DNA from: JBQLZO01 sp052168315
Lineage (GTDB): Bacteria > Planctomycetota > Phycisphaerae > Phycisphaerales > UBA1924
Assembly (NCBI GenBank): GCA_052168315.1
Contig: JBQLZO010000054.1
Span: 7,247-71,246, forward strand
Reading direction: 5' to 3'
DNA: 64,000 bases
In this document: piece after piece, positions 55,393-62,405 of the stretch
How the letters are laid out: each line of letters begins with the position of its first letter
How positions within the stretch are numbered: position 1 is the stretch's first letter
Position numbers and translations under genes: made by a program
Notes under the pieces: generated by a model
Told to the model about the DNA's origin: nothing
Seen by the model: the letters and a program-made list of their open reading frames with translations, nothing else
Databases searched by the model: none

Positions 55393-56451
55393 TTACTGAT
55401 CATGCCCCTGGTATTCCGGCATCGCGTGCCCGGCGTCGCGGAGGGTCTTCTCGCGGGCGGCGAGTTCGATGTCGTTGTCGACCATCATCGCGGCGAGTTC
55501 CTCGACGGTGGTGGTGGGCTCCCAGCCGAGCTGCTTCTTGGCCTTGGAAGGGTCGCCGAGCAGCAGGTCGACCTCGGCGGGGCGGAGGTACCGCGGGTCG
55601 AAGGCGACATGGGCCTCGAAATCGAGCCCGGCGTGCTTGAAGGCCATCTCGGCGAACTCGCGGACGGTGATGGTGCGCCCGGTGGCGATGACATAGTCGT
55701 CCGGCTGCTCCTGCTGGAGCATCATCCACATCATCTTGACATAGTCGCCGGCGTACCCCCAGTCGCGCTTGGAGTCGAGGTTGCCGAGATACACCTTGTC
55801 CTGCAGCCCCAGCTTGATGCGCCCGACAGCGCGGGTGATCTTGCGGGTCACGAAGGTCTCGCCGCGCCGGGGGGATTCGTGGTTGAACAGGATGCCGCAC
55901 GAGGCGTGCATGCCGAACGACTCGCGATAGTTGACGGTGGCCCAGTGGGCCATGACCTTCGCGCAGGCGTACGGGCTGCGGGGGTAGAAGGGCGTGGTCT
56001 CCTTTTGCGGCGTCTCGAGGACCTTGCCGTACTGCTCGGAGGATGAGGCCTGGTAGTACCGGATGGTCCTGCCGGTGCGGGATTCGAAGTCGCGGACGCC
56101 CTCGAGGAGCCTGAGGGCCCCCATGGCGACGGTGTCGGCGGTGTAGATGGGCATGTCGAACGAGACGCGGACATGCGACTGAGCGCCGAGGTTGTAGAGC
56201 TCATCGGGGGCGATGGCCTCAAGGAGCTTGGCGATGTTGTTGGCATCGCAGAGGTCGCCGTAGTGGAGCTTGAGGGCGCCGCCCTTGATGTGGGGATCGA
56301 GGTAGAGGTGGTCGAGCCGCTGGGTGTTGAAGTTGGAGGCCCGCCGGATGACGCCGTGGACCTCGTACCCCTTGTCGATGAGGAACTCGGCGAGGTAGGA
56401 GCCATCCTGTCCTGTGATGCCGGTGATGAGTGCTCTGCGGGGGTCTGGCAT
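55393..56451 (-). CDS. gmd: GDP-mannose 4,6-dehydratase
   Basis: Gmd turns GDP-mannose into GDP-4-keto-6-deoxymannose, the precursor of GDP-fucose, GDP-rhamnose and perosamine. The 352-residue protein has ALITGITGQDGSYLAEFL, HLYLDPH, NLGAQSHVRVSFD, the SSSEQYGK region, catalytic SPYACAKVMAHW (Tyr-Lys), LFNHESPRRGETFVTRKI and GNLDSKRDWGYAGDYV. The start at 56451 has GGAGGAG just upstream. It leads a minus-strand operon of gmd, pyruvyl transferase, glycosyltransferase and flippase. Confidence 0.95.
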   Translation of the reverse strand: MPDPRRALITGITGQDGSYLAEFLIDKGYEVHGVIRRASNFNTQRLDHLYLDPHIKGGALKLHYGDLCDANNIAKLLEAIAPDELYNLGAQSHVRVSFDMPIYTADTVAMGALRLLEGVRDFESRTGRTIRYYQASSSEQYGKVLETPQKETTPFYPRSPYACAKVMAHWATVNYRESFGMHASCGILFNHESPRRGETFVTRKITRAVGRIKLGLQDKVYLGNLDSKRDWGYAGDYVKMMWMMLQQEQPDDYVIATGRTITVREFAEMAFKHAGLDFEAHVAFDPRYLRPAEVDLLLGDPSKAKKQLGWEPTTTVEELAAMMVDNDIELAAREKTLRDAGHAMPEYQGHDQ

Positions 56452-56773
56452 TCGGGCTCCTCCGGGCGTCGGGCGGTCGTCTGTCGGGCTTCGGTCGGGT
56501 TCGGACGGGCGTGGTGGGTGCCGCAGGGCGTTGTTCGGGCGTGAGTGGGGGGGGGTGGGCCCTGCGCGGGGCGGGCATGGTATCGCCGGCTCGGAGTTCG
56601 GCCCGCGTGCGGTCAGCCTACGCCCACGGCGTTGGAAGCGTTCGTATCGACCCGCCGGGAACGGCTCTCTACGGGCGGATGGCGATTCCCGCACGCCGAC
56701 AGGGCGGAGAGGCACCATGTTGGGGTGTCCGCCCCGCGATCCGCGCCGGCGGAGCGCGTGATACGGTGATCCG
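56452..56773. other. Divergent intergenic region, 322 bp
   Basis: It lies between gmd (minus) and trmL (plus) and should contain both promoters. It holds a run of nine Gs near 56548 and no gene that I can support. Confidence 0.4.
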
Positions 56774-57400
56774 ATGAGCACGCCGGCACCGGACCCGACG
56801 ACGCACGAGGAACCAGCGCACGCCGCGCCCGCGACGGGGACAGCCGCTCCGGCGCGCTCGGGGGGCGCGCCGCCGCTGCTGAATCTGGTGATGCACGAGC
56901 CGGAGATCCCCAACAACACGGGGAACATCGGGCGGACCTGCGTCGCGACGGGGTGCGCGCTGCACCTGATCCACCCGCTGGCGTTCGACCTTTCAGAGAA
57001 GGCCGTGCGTCGATCCGGGCTCGACTATTGGCATCGGGTCCAGCTGCGAGAGCATGCGGACTGGGGGAGCTACCTGCGCGACACGGGGATTGACCGGTCG
57101 CGCGTGTGGCTCACCAGCACCCGTGGGGCGCGCCCGGTCTGGGAGGCCGAGCTGCGGGTCGGAGACCACATCGTGTTCGGTCGGGAGACCGTCGGCCTGC
57201 CCGAGGCGATCCTGCGAGCGCACGCGGAAGAGCATCCCGGGAACCTCCTGCTGTATCCGTTGCTCCCTGAGGAGCGGTCGCTGAATGTGGCGTCGGCCGC
57301 CAGCGCGTTCGTGTACGAGGGGATCCGGCAGTTCGTTCGGTCGGGCGCGATCTCCCTGGACGAGCGGGGGCGGATCGTGCGGGTTCCCACTGAAGCCTGA
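56774..57400 (+). CDS. trmL: tRNA (cytidine(34)-2'-O)-methyltransferase TrmL
   Basis: TrmL methylates the ribose of the wobble base in tRNA-Leu species (CAA and UAA anticodons). The 208-residue protein has a disordered 35-residue N-terminus, then the SPOUT motifs IPNNTGNIGRTC, FGRETVGLPEAIL and ERSLNVASAASAFVYEGIRQ of the trefoil knot. Typical TrmL proteins are about 155 residues; the excess is the N-terminal tail. A tRNA-Leu(CAA), the expected type of substrate, is in this window at 27176. Confidence 0.9.
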   Translation: MSTPAPDPTTHEEPAHAAPATGTAAPARSGGAPPLLNLVMHEPEIPNNTGNIGRTCVATGCALHLIHPLAFDLSEKAVRRSGLDYWHRVQLREHADWGSYLRDTGIDRSRVWLTSTRGARPVWEAELRVGDHIVFGRETVGLPEAILRAHAEEHPGNLLLYPLLPEERSLNVASAASAFVYEGIRQFVRSGAISLDERGRIVRVPTEA

Positions 57401-57505
57401 CGCAGAACGGGCGGACGGGGGCAAAGCGCTCTCTCCTGACGCTCTGCCCCGCGCCCGCCCGGTTGGGATCGCCCTGTGACGGTGGGGCGCTGCGGTGGGT
57501 GGCGG

Positions 57506-57538
57506 GGCGGGGCGACGCTCCTCCATCGTCGCCCCGCC
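57506..57538 (+). terminator. Perfect 12-bp hairpin downstream of trmL
   Basis: 57506-57517 pairs with 57527-57538 (9-nt loop) about 105 bases past the trmL stop; an imperfect GC-rich stem lies nearer the gene at about 57408-57460. Neither has a T-run. Confidence 0.4.
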
Positions 57539-57692
57539 GCGATGCCACCCGGCGGGTGGTGATGCCCGCAGGTCCACATAGGCACCCCGTCGAATTGCTG
57601 TCCCCCCCCGCCCCCGTGGGTGCACCCCGAGAGGGGAGCTGCGATGTGCTCCCGGACGCGGGGTGCTGGGTGAGCGGGAGTGCTCAGGGCGC

Positions 57693-58037
57693 TCAGGGCG
57701 ATCCGGGGTCGCCGGGCGTGTCAGTGGGGGTGAACCGTGGGCGCCGTGGGCCCGCCGGGCTGGGGGAGGGACTGGGCTGGGGGCTAGGGCTCGGATACGG
57801 CGTGCTCGGGGGCGTCAGCCAACGGCTGGGGGCCGTGCGGCTCCCGGCGTGCGGTGCGCCCGAGCACCCGGTCCGGAGGGACCGGGAGACGCCGGCGATC
57901 GCGGCGCTGAGGGCGGTGGGGGCGAACCCGTGCCCGCGCGTCGGTGGCCAGGTGCGCGTGCCGGGCGGCGGCTGCGGCGGCCCACCCGCGGCATCCCAGG
58001 ATCCCCATCCGGCGTCCGGTTCGAGCTGTGTGAGCAT
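57693..58037 (-). CDS. Possible 114-residue Pro-rich protein, unknown function
   Basis: The frame starts at ATG 58037, preceded by GAGGGAG about 8 bases away. The first 45 residues are mixed (MLTQLEPDAGWGSWDAAGG), and the tail is strongly Pro/Ser-rich (TPPSTPYPSPSPQPSPSP). Third codon positions are very GC-rich, as expected of local genes. It has no recognisable family and the region is otherwise gene-poor, so this may be a chance frame. Confidence 0.35.
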   Translation of the reverse strand: MLTQLEPDAGWGSWDAAGGPPQPPPGTRTWPPTRGHGFAPTALSAAIAGVSRSLRTGCSGAPHAGSRTAPSRWLTPPSTPYPSPSPQPSPSPSPAGPRRPRFTPTDTPGDPGSP

Positions 58038-58261
58038 TGTTGTGTTCTCCCTCATTGATGCGATCTGAATGATGTGTGGTGCCGATGTAAGTTGTCTGGC
58101 GCGCAACGATCGCGCCCGGGTGTGTGTCCCGCGCGGGACACGTTGCGGCGGAAACGGGGATTTGGGGAGGAGTGCCTCGAGCGGGCGCTGCCGATCGTGT
58201 GGAGCCGGGGGCGGGGCGTTTCGGGTTCGGGCAGGGTGTGCTCCGGATCCAAAACGAACAA

Positions 58262-58287
58262 CGCCACCGATTCTGAGCGGTGGCGTC
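58262..58287 (-). terminator. Hairpin with T-rich tail
   Basis: A perfect 9-bp stem (58262-58270 with 58279-58287, 8-nt loop) is followed on the minus strand by TGTTCGTTTTGG. It looks like an intrinsic terminator for something read leftwards from 58.3-58.5 kb. Confidence 0.6.
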
Positions 58288-58350
58288 TGCTGGGGAGTTC
58301 CCCAATCCCGGTGCCGGGGTGTTCTTCGATTCGCTGCGTTCAGCGGCGTT

Positions 58351-58446
58351 TCATCGAGAACCTCCGGAAGCCAGGCGACGGCCACCGCATCTGTGAATCA
58401 GATGCATTCGTCGGGAGCGTCGCATGGCTTTGGCTTTGGTGGTCAT
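58351..58446 (-). CDS. Possible 31-residue basic peptide
   Basis: ATG at 58446 opens a 31-codon frame (MTTKAKAMRRSRRMHLIHRC...) rich in Arg and Lys. A GGAGG lies near its end, before an ATGA overlap that starts only a 4-residue frame. The coding case is weak; the transcript could equally be non-coding. Confidence 0.25.
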   Translation of the reverse strand: MTTKAKAMRRSRRMHLIHRCGGRRLASGGSR

Positions 58447-58512
58447 GGGTGAGGGGCTGGTTCGTTCGGGGCGTCGGTGCGATCATCGCGGCACGGGGCC
58501 CGATCGGGTGGA

Positions 58513-58540
58513 AGCATACCCGTCCTTCGCCCGAAGGCAA
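58513..58540 (-). promoter_or_regulatory. Candidate sigma-70 promoter on the minus strand
   Basis: TTGCCT (58535-58540) and TATGCT (58513-58518), each matching four of six consensus positions, are 16 bases apart. A start near 58506 would give a transcript of about 245 nt ending at the hairpin at 58262-58287. Confidence 0.35.
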
Positions 58541-58580
58541 GCGGCGCGATCAAAAAACTTGCGTTGACTCACGAGCGAAC

Positions 58581-58602
58581 GAAGGCGGCTGGTGCCGCCT
58601 TC
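58581..58602 (-). terminator. Hairpin downstream of the small membrane protein gene
   Basis: A perfect 8-bp stem (58581-58588 with 58595-58602, 6-nt loop) lies 13 bases past the stop at 58615. The T6 run follows only 24 bases later. Confidence 0.5.
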
Positions 58603-58614
58603 CGTCCGGATCGA

Positions 58615-58935
58615 TCAGAGCCCCGCCGACCGGGAGGGGTCACGGACGATCACATTCCGTCGCCCCTGGCCCCGTGAGATGCCCGGACGCCGGGCCCCGG
58701 CGAGCGCCACCCATGCCCTGCGAGCGCCGATGGAAATCAAGAGGATCGGCGTGGCCAGCAGCGCGATGCCCAAGGCCAACGCGAGCATGACCAGCCCAAG
58801 CGCCCCCATCAGGGTGCCCAGCAGGACGATCAGAATGAGGGCGAGCGGGCGAGGCAGGCCTCGCCCGAGCCCATCCATTCGAATCTGACGGATGCGGGCG
58901 TACGCCCGCGCGGCCTGTTCGTTGCGCCAGGGCAT
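58615..58935 (-). CDS. Small membrane protein with two predicted helices, unknown function
   Basis: The 106-residue product is hydrophobic between about 28 and 70 (LALILIVLLGTLMGALGLVML... LLATPILLISIG), with basic ends. This looks like a two-helix membrane hairpin. No family is recognised. It lies 60 bases past the ferredoxin gene on the same strand and is followed by a hairpin. Confidence 0.6.
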   Translation of the reverse strand: MPWRNEQAARAYARIRQIRMDGLGRGLPRPLALILIVLLGTLMGALGLVMLALALGIALLATPILLISIGARRAWVALAGARRPGISRGQGRRNVIVRDPSRSAGL

Positions 58936-58995
58936 GGAGACATGATACGCACCGGGCCTGACGCGTCGCGGTGGCCCGGGAGGGCCGGTCCGCGA

Positions 58996-59394
58996 TCAGT
59001 GGGGGACTTCCTTCACCGCGTTCCGGTTCCACGCGGGCACGCGGACCTCGATCGGCCCGTCGCCTTCGATGAAGCACTGGCAGGACAGGCGGGAGTTCCG
59101 CTGGAGCCCCGGCGCTTCCTCGACGCGGTCCTCCTCGGCCTCGGTCGCCTCGGCGACATCGTCCATGCCCTTCTCGACATACACATGGCAGGTCGAGCAG
59201 GCGCACACGCCGCCGCAGGCGTGCTCGATGTTGATCCCGTGCTCGACGGCGACTTCGAGCAGGTGCTCGCCTTTGGCCGCCATGACTTCGCGGGTCGGCT
59301 CATCATCGCCTGTCAGGGCGTGGGGGTCTTCCATGTGGAAGCGGACCTTGACGGTCTTGGGGCCGTGGTCGTGGTCGGAGTGGCGGAGGTGCAT
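58996..59394 (-). CDS. Adrenodoxin-type 2Fe-2S ferredoxin
   Basis: The 132-residue protein carries the cluster motif CGGVCACSTC, with Cys60, Cys66, Cys69 and Cys105 as ligands in the usual C-x5-C-x2-C...C spacing; Cys64 and Cys107 are extra. EVAVEHGINIEHACGG and LSCQC are as in ISC-type ferredoxins. It passes single electrons, typically in Fe-S cluster assembly or to P450-type oxidases. The N-terminus is His-rich (MHLRHSDHDHG); the start at 59394 could instead be at a later Met. No isc genes are nearby. Confidence 0.87.
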   Translation of the reverse strand: MHLRHSDHDHGPKTVKVRFHMEDPHALTGDDEPTREVMAAKGEHLLEVAVEHGINIEHACGGVCACSTCHVYVEKGMDDVAEATEAEEDRVEEAPGLQRNSRLSCQCFIEGDGPIEVRVPAWNRNAVKEVPH

Positions 59395-59536
59395 CGGGAG
59401 AGCCCCCTGAGGCTTGAAGAACGCGGACTGAAACGGACACCGGATTCTAGGGGGTGTGATCCGAGGTGACGACAGGTCGTGGGATTGGTGCGCCGGCGCT
59501 GTGGACCGGGAGGGGCGCCGCCCTCCCGGCGCGCGA

Positions 59537-59565
59537 AAGAGCCACGGCATCCGGCCGTGGCTCTT
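59537..59565 (-). terminator. Intrinsic terminator of the chemotaxis receptor gene
   Basis: A 12-bp stem (59537-59548 with 59554-59565, 5-nt loop) begins 45 bases after the stop at 59610. On the minus strand it ends with CTCTTTCG, a short T-run. Confidence 0.7.
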
Positions 59566-59609
59566 GGTGGTTGACGCTTGATTGTGGATCCAGGGGCGAT
59601 CGACCGCGA

Positions 59610-61250
59610 TCACATCCGGAACCGCTTGACCGCGTTCTGGAGCACGCTGGTTTTCTCGGACAACCTGCTGGCGGTCTCCGCGACCTGCCGGGTGCTGGAG
59701 GCCGACTGCTGGCTGATGCCGTTGATGGTGTCGATGGATCGCCCGATCTCGGCGGCGGTCGAGCTCTGCTCCTCCGCGGCGGCGGCGATGGAGGAGATCA
59801 TGGCCGCGACATCCTGGGCCGAGGTCATGATGCTCCGGAGGTTGTCGTTGGCCTCGTCGGCCCGGGTGACGCCCTGCTTGACCTTGTGGGTGCCCGAATC
59901 GATCTGCGAGACGGCGCCGCTGATCTCGGCCCGGATGGACTCGATCGACTGAGCGATCTCATCGGTGGCCTTGGTGGTGCGATCGGCGAGCTTCCTGACC
60001 TCGTCGGCAACGACCGCGAAGCCGCGTCCGTGCTCGCCGGCGCGAGCGGCCTCGATCGCCGCGTTCAGGGCCAGCAGGTTGGTCTGGTCGGCGATGTCGT
60101 TGATCACGGCGACGATGCGTCCGATCTCCTCGCTCCGCTGTCCGAGTTCGTTGACGGAGTTGGCGGCCGAGTTGACGACGACCTCGATCTCTCCGATGTC
60201 GCTGATCATGCGGCTCATGACATTGCCGCCGGTCGAGGCGAGCTGGCCGGAGTTCTGGGCCGCGCCGTTGGCGTCCGAAGACTTCCGCGAGACCTCGTGG
60301 ACGGAGGAGTTGAGCTCCTCAACGGCCGCCGTGATCTGCTCGAGCTGCCTGGCCTGCTGATCGACACCGCTGGCGATCTCGCCGGTCGCGCTGGCGATGT
60401 TCGAGGCGCCCTCCGAGACATCGCCGGTGGCGTTGAGCACCTGGCCGATGAGGTCGCGGAGGGTTGCGCACATCGTGTCGGTGGAACGCGAGAGGTCGCC
60501 GAGCTCGCCGCGTGCGGTGGAGCCGATGGGCTTCTGGGAGAGGTCGCCATCGGCGATCTTCTGGAGCACGCCCAGGACGGTGCGGATCGGGCGGGTGAGC
60601 CCCCTTGTGATGAGCACGGCGAGGAAGCACCCGATGGCGAGGGAGGCGGCGGCCAGGATGCCCATGAGCATCTGCACGCCGGCGCTGCGCTCGCGTGCCA
60701 GCGCGGTCTCGGTCTGGTTGGTGGCCTCGGCCAGGTCTATGAACTGGTTGATGCGGGCGAGCCACTCGACGAAGAGGGGCTTCGCGACGGTCATGAGGAC
60801 GCGATTGGCCTCCTCGTGCTGGTGGGCCTTGCGGAGCGCGATGACCTGCTCGATCACGGGGAGGGTCTTCGACTCGGTCTCCTCGATGCTCGCGGCGATG
60901 CGGAGTTCCTCAGGAGAGGCGCCGTCCGGCTGGCTCAGGTACTGATCCAGGACCACCGCGGCGTCTGCGTAGTCCTTCGTCAGGTCCTCGATTTCCTTGA
61001 GCACGGGCGGGAGCTCGCTGTCGTCACTGAGAAGGACGACATCCCGAAGACTGATGGCCCGGTCATGAACGCTGCCGCGGAAATTGATCGCGCAGCGCTG
61101 CTTGGCGATGATCTCTTCGTTGGGGAGCATGTATTCGATGATTCGGACGAGCCCAACCCCGGTCGTCGCAACGACCACGAGAAGGAGCATCAAACCACCG
61201 AATCCGATCAGCAATTGCTGGCCAACGGATCTGTTTGTGAGAAAGTTCAT
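59610..61250 (-). CDS. Methyl-accepting chemotaxis protein
   Basis: The 546-residue receptor has a first membrane helix at about 14-36, a periplasmic four-helix-bundle-type sensor (about 40-188), a second helix at about 190-212, a HAMP domain (TRGLTRPIRTVLGVLQKIADGD) and a long signalling coiled coil with the hairpin tip ADQTNLLALNAAIEAARAGEHGRGFAVVADEVRKLADRT. It would link an unknown ligand to CheA/CheW. The C-terminus (VKRFRM) lacks a CheR-tethering pentapeptide. Start at 61250 (a Met 21 bases upstream is possible). No che genes are nearby. Confidence 0.93.
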   Translation of the reverse strand: MNFLTNRSVGQQLLIGFGGLMLLLVVVATTGVGLVRIIEYMLPNEEIIAKQRCAINFRGSVHDRAISLRDVVLLSDDSELPPVLKEIEDLTKDYADAAVVLDQYLSQPDGASPEELRIAASIEETESKTLPVIEQVIALRKAHQHEEANRVLMTVAKPLFVEWLARINQFIDLAEATNQTETALARERSAGVQMLMGILAAASLAIGCFLAVLITRGLTRPIRTVLGVLQKIADGDLSQKPIGSTARGELGDLSRSTDTMCATLRDLIGQVLNATGDVSEGASNIASATGEIASGVDQQARQLEQITAAVEELNSSVHEVSRKSSDANGAAQNSGQLASTGGNVMSRMISDIGEIEVVVNSAANSVNELGQRSEEIGRIVAVINDIADQTNLLALNAAIEAARAGEHGRGFAVVADEVRKLADRTTKATDEIAQSIESIRAEISGAVSQIDSGTHKVKQGVTRADEANDNLRSIMTSAQDVAAMISSIAAAAEEQSSTAAEIGRSIDTINGISQQSASSTRQVAETASRLSEKTSVLQNAVKRFRM

Positions 61251-61547
61251 CGCTCTTCGATCCTCATTCATGGAGTTTGCGTGGGAAATCGCCTTCCCTA
61301 TCGAGCGATGGGCACAGGAATTCCATTGCTTCAAGCGATTCAGTGGGGTGGGTGGGCCGTGTATGACGGCGAAGGCGGCGGAGTCGCGACACCCGCCAAC
61401 GGCTCAAAGGAGCGCCCCCCCGAGTGTGGTGGCTGCGGTGCCCGCCCGGTCCGGGCACACCGGTGCGCGGGCGGACACGGATCGGGGGCGCGGGGGAGGA
61501 CCGGGAGCGGGTTTCGGCTCCGGCACCGGCTCGGTATCGTGGTGCCT
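61251..61547. other. Divergent intergenic region, 297 bp
   Basis: It lies between the chemotaxis receptor gene (minus) and the amidotransferase-like gene (plus). No specific site is recognised. Confidence 0.35.
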
Positions 61548-62270
61548 ATGGCGATCCTGATCCTCCAGCACGACACCTCGTACCGCTCCGGGCGGCTTGG
61601 CCTGACCCTGCGCGATCTCGGATTCCGGCTCGAAGTCCGAAGAATGGACCGAGATGAGCCTGTGCCGGCCGACCTTGACGACATCGAAGCCGTGGTCTCC
61701 CTGGGCGGACCGCAGCAGGTGATCGAGGGACACGCGTTTGTCGCCCGCGAGCAGGCGTTTCTGAAGTCGGCATTCGAGGGTTCTGTTCCCGTCATCGGAA
61801 TCGGGCTGGGTGCTCAGCTGCTGGCGACGGCTCTCGGTGGCGAGGTGGCTCCGATGGAGCATCCAGAGGCGGGGTTCGTGTCGGTCGGGATCCTCCCGGC
61901 GGGGCAGACCGAGCCGGTCCTGTCGGGCGTGCCGTGGAACTGCCGCCAATTCACGCGTCACGCGAGCGAGATCACACGGCTTCCGGACGGCGCGGCTCTG
62001 CTCGCCTCAAGCAAGCGGTGCAAGGTGCAGGCGTTCCGCGTGGGGATGCGCTCGTTCGGGTTCCAGTACCACCCCGAGTGCGACCGGACGATGATCGAAG
62101 CGCTGATCGGGGATGCGAAGACGATGCTCCACGCCAGCGGGGTGACCACGGACGAATTCGCACGGGACGCGGAACAGGAGTACGAGCGATATCGGCGCGT
62201 GAACGACCGGCTGTTCCTGAACCTGGTGAATTTCGCCATCCCGAGGGTTGCCAACGAGTCGCACGCCTGA
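61548..62270 (+). CDS. Class I glutamine amidotransferase-like protein lacking the catalytic cysteine
   Basis: The 240-residue protein has the class I amidotransferase fold: ILQHDTSYRSGRLG at the start, the nucleophile-elbow region PVIGIGLGAQLLA, and FQYHPEC with His175 and Glu177 of the triad. The nucleophile is missing: residue 86 is Gly (codon GGG at 61803-61805) where family members have Cys in GICLGAQ. It should therefore not hydrolyse glutamine. It is probably a binding or regulatory homologue. The remaining family features are well kept, and the codon is not one base from Cys, so a sequencing slip is less likely. Confidence 0.85.
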   Translation: MAILILQHDTSYRSGRLGLTLRDLGFRLEVRRMDRDEPVPADLDDIEAVVSLGGPQQVIEGHAFVAREQAFLKSAFEGSVPVIGIGLGAQLLATALGGEVAPMEHPEAGFVSVGILPAGQTEPVLSGVPWNCRQFTRHASEITRLPDGAALLASSKRCKVQAFRVGMRSFGFQYHPECDRTMIEALIGDAKTMLHASGVTTDEFARDAEQEYERYRRVNDRLFLNLVNFAIPRVANESHA

Positions 62271-62331
62271 GAGCCCACCGTCGCCGGGCGGCGCGCCCGG
62301 ACTTGCCGTTGTCCCGGGGGCCCATGAGAAA

Positions 62332-62363
62332 GCCCCCATGCCGCGCGGGCGCGGCATGGGGGC
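62332..62363 (-). terminator. Strong intrinsic terminator of the metalloprotease gene
   Basis: A 13-bp perfect stem (62332-62344 with 62351-62363, 6-nt loop) is followed on the minus strand by TTTCTC, 42 bases past the stop at 62406. It also lies 61 bases beyond the amidotransferase-like stop on the other strand. Confidence 0.75.
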
Positions 62364-62405
62364 GTCGATCGGAACTTGGTGACTCCGCGGCGGGGAGCGG
62401 GGTGC

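Larger units (their letters stand above)
58038..58614. other. Gene-poor stretch, with a possible short minus-strand transcript
   Basis: About 580 bases without a clear gene, less GC-rich than the surroundings. It contains a candidate promoter (58513-58540), a candidate 31-residue frame (58351-58446) and a hairpin with T-run (58262-58287), all on the minus strand and in the right order. See the separate entries. Confidence 0.4.

Noticed and set aside
58352..58354. A second start (MKRR, stop) with GGAGG after the 31-codon frame
   Set aside because: Only four codons; could be a fortuitous site, so not annotated as a gene.
59466..62270. A 934-codon plus-strand open frame
   Set aside because: It runs antisense through the chemotaxis receptor gene and only its end coincides with the real amidotransferase-like gene. 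Long antisense frames are expected in such GC-rich DNA.
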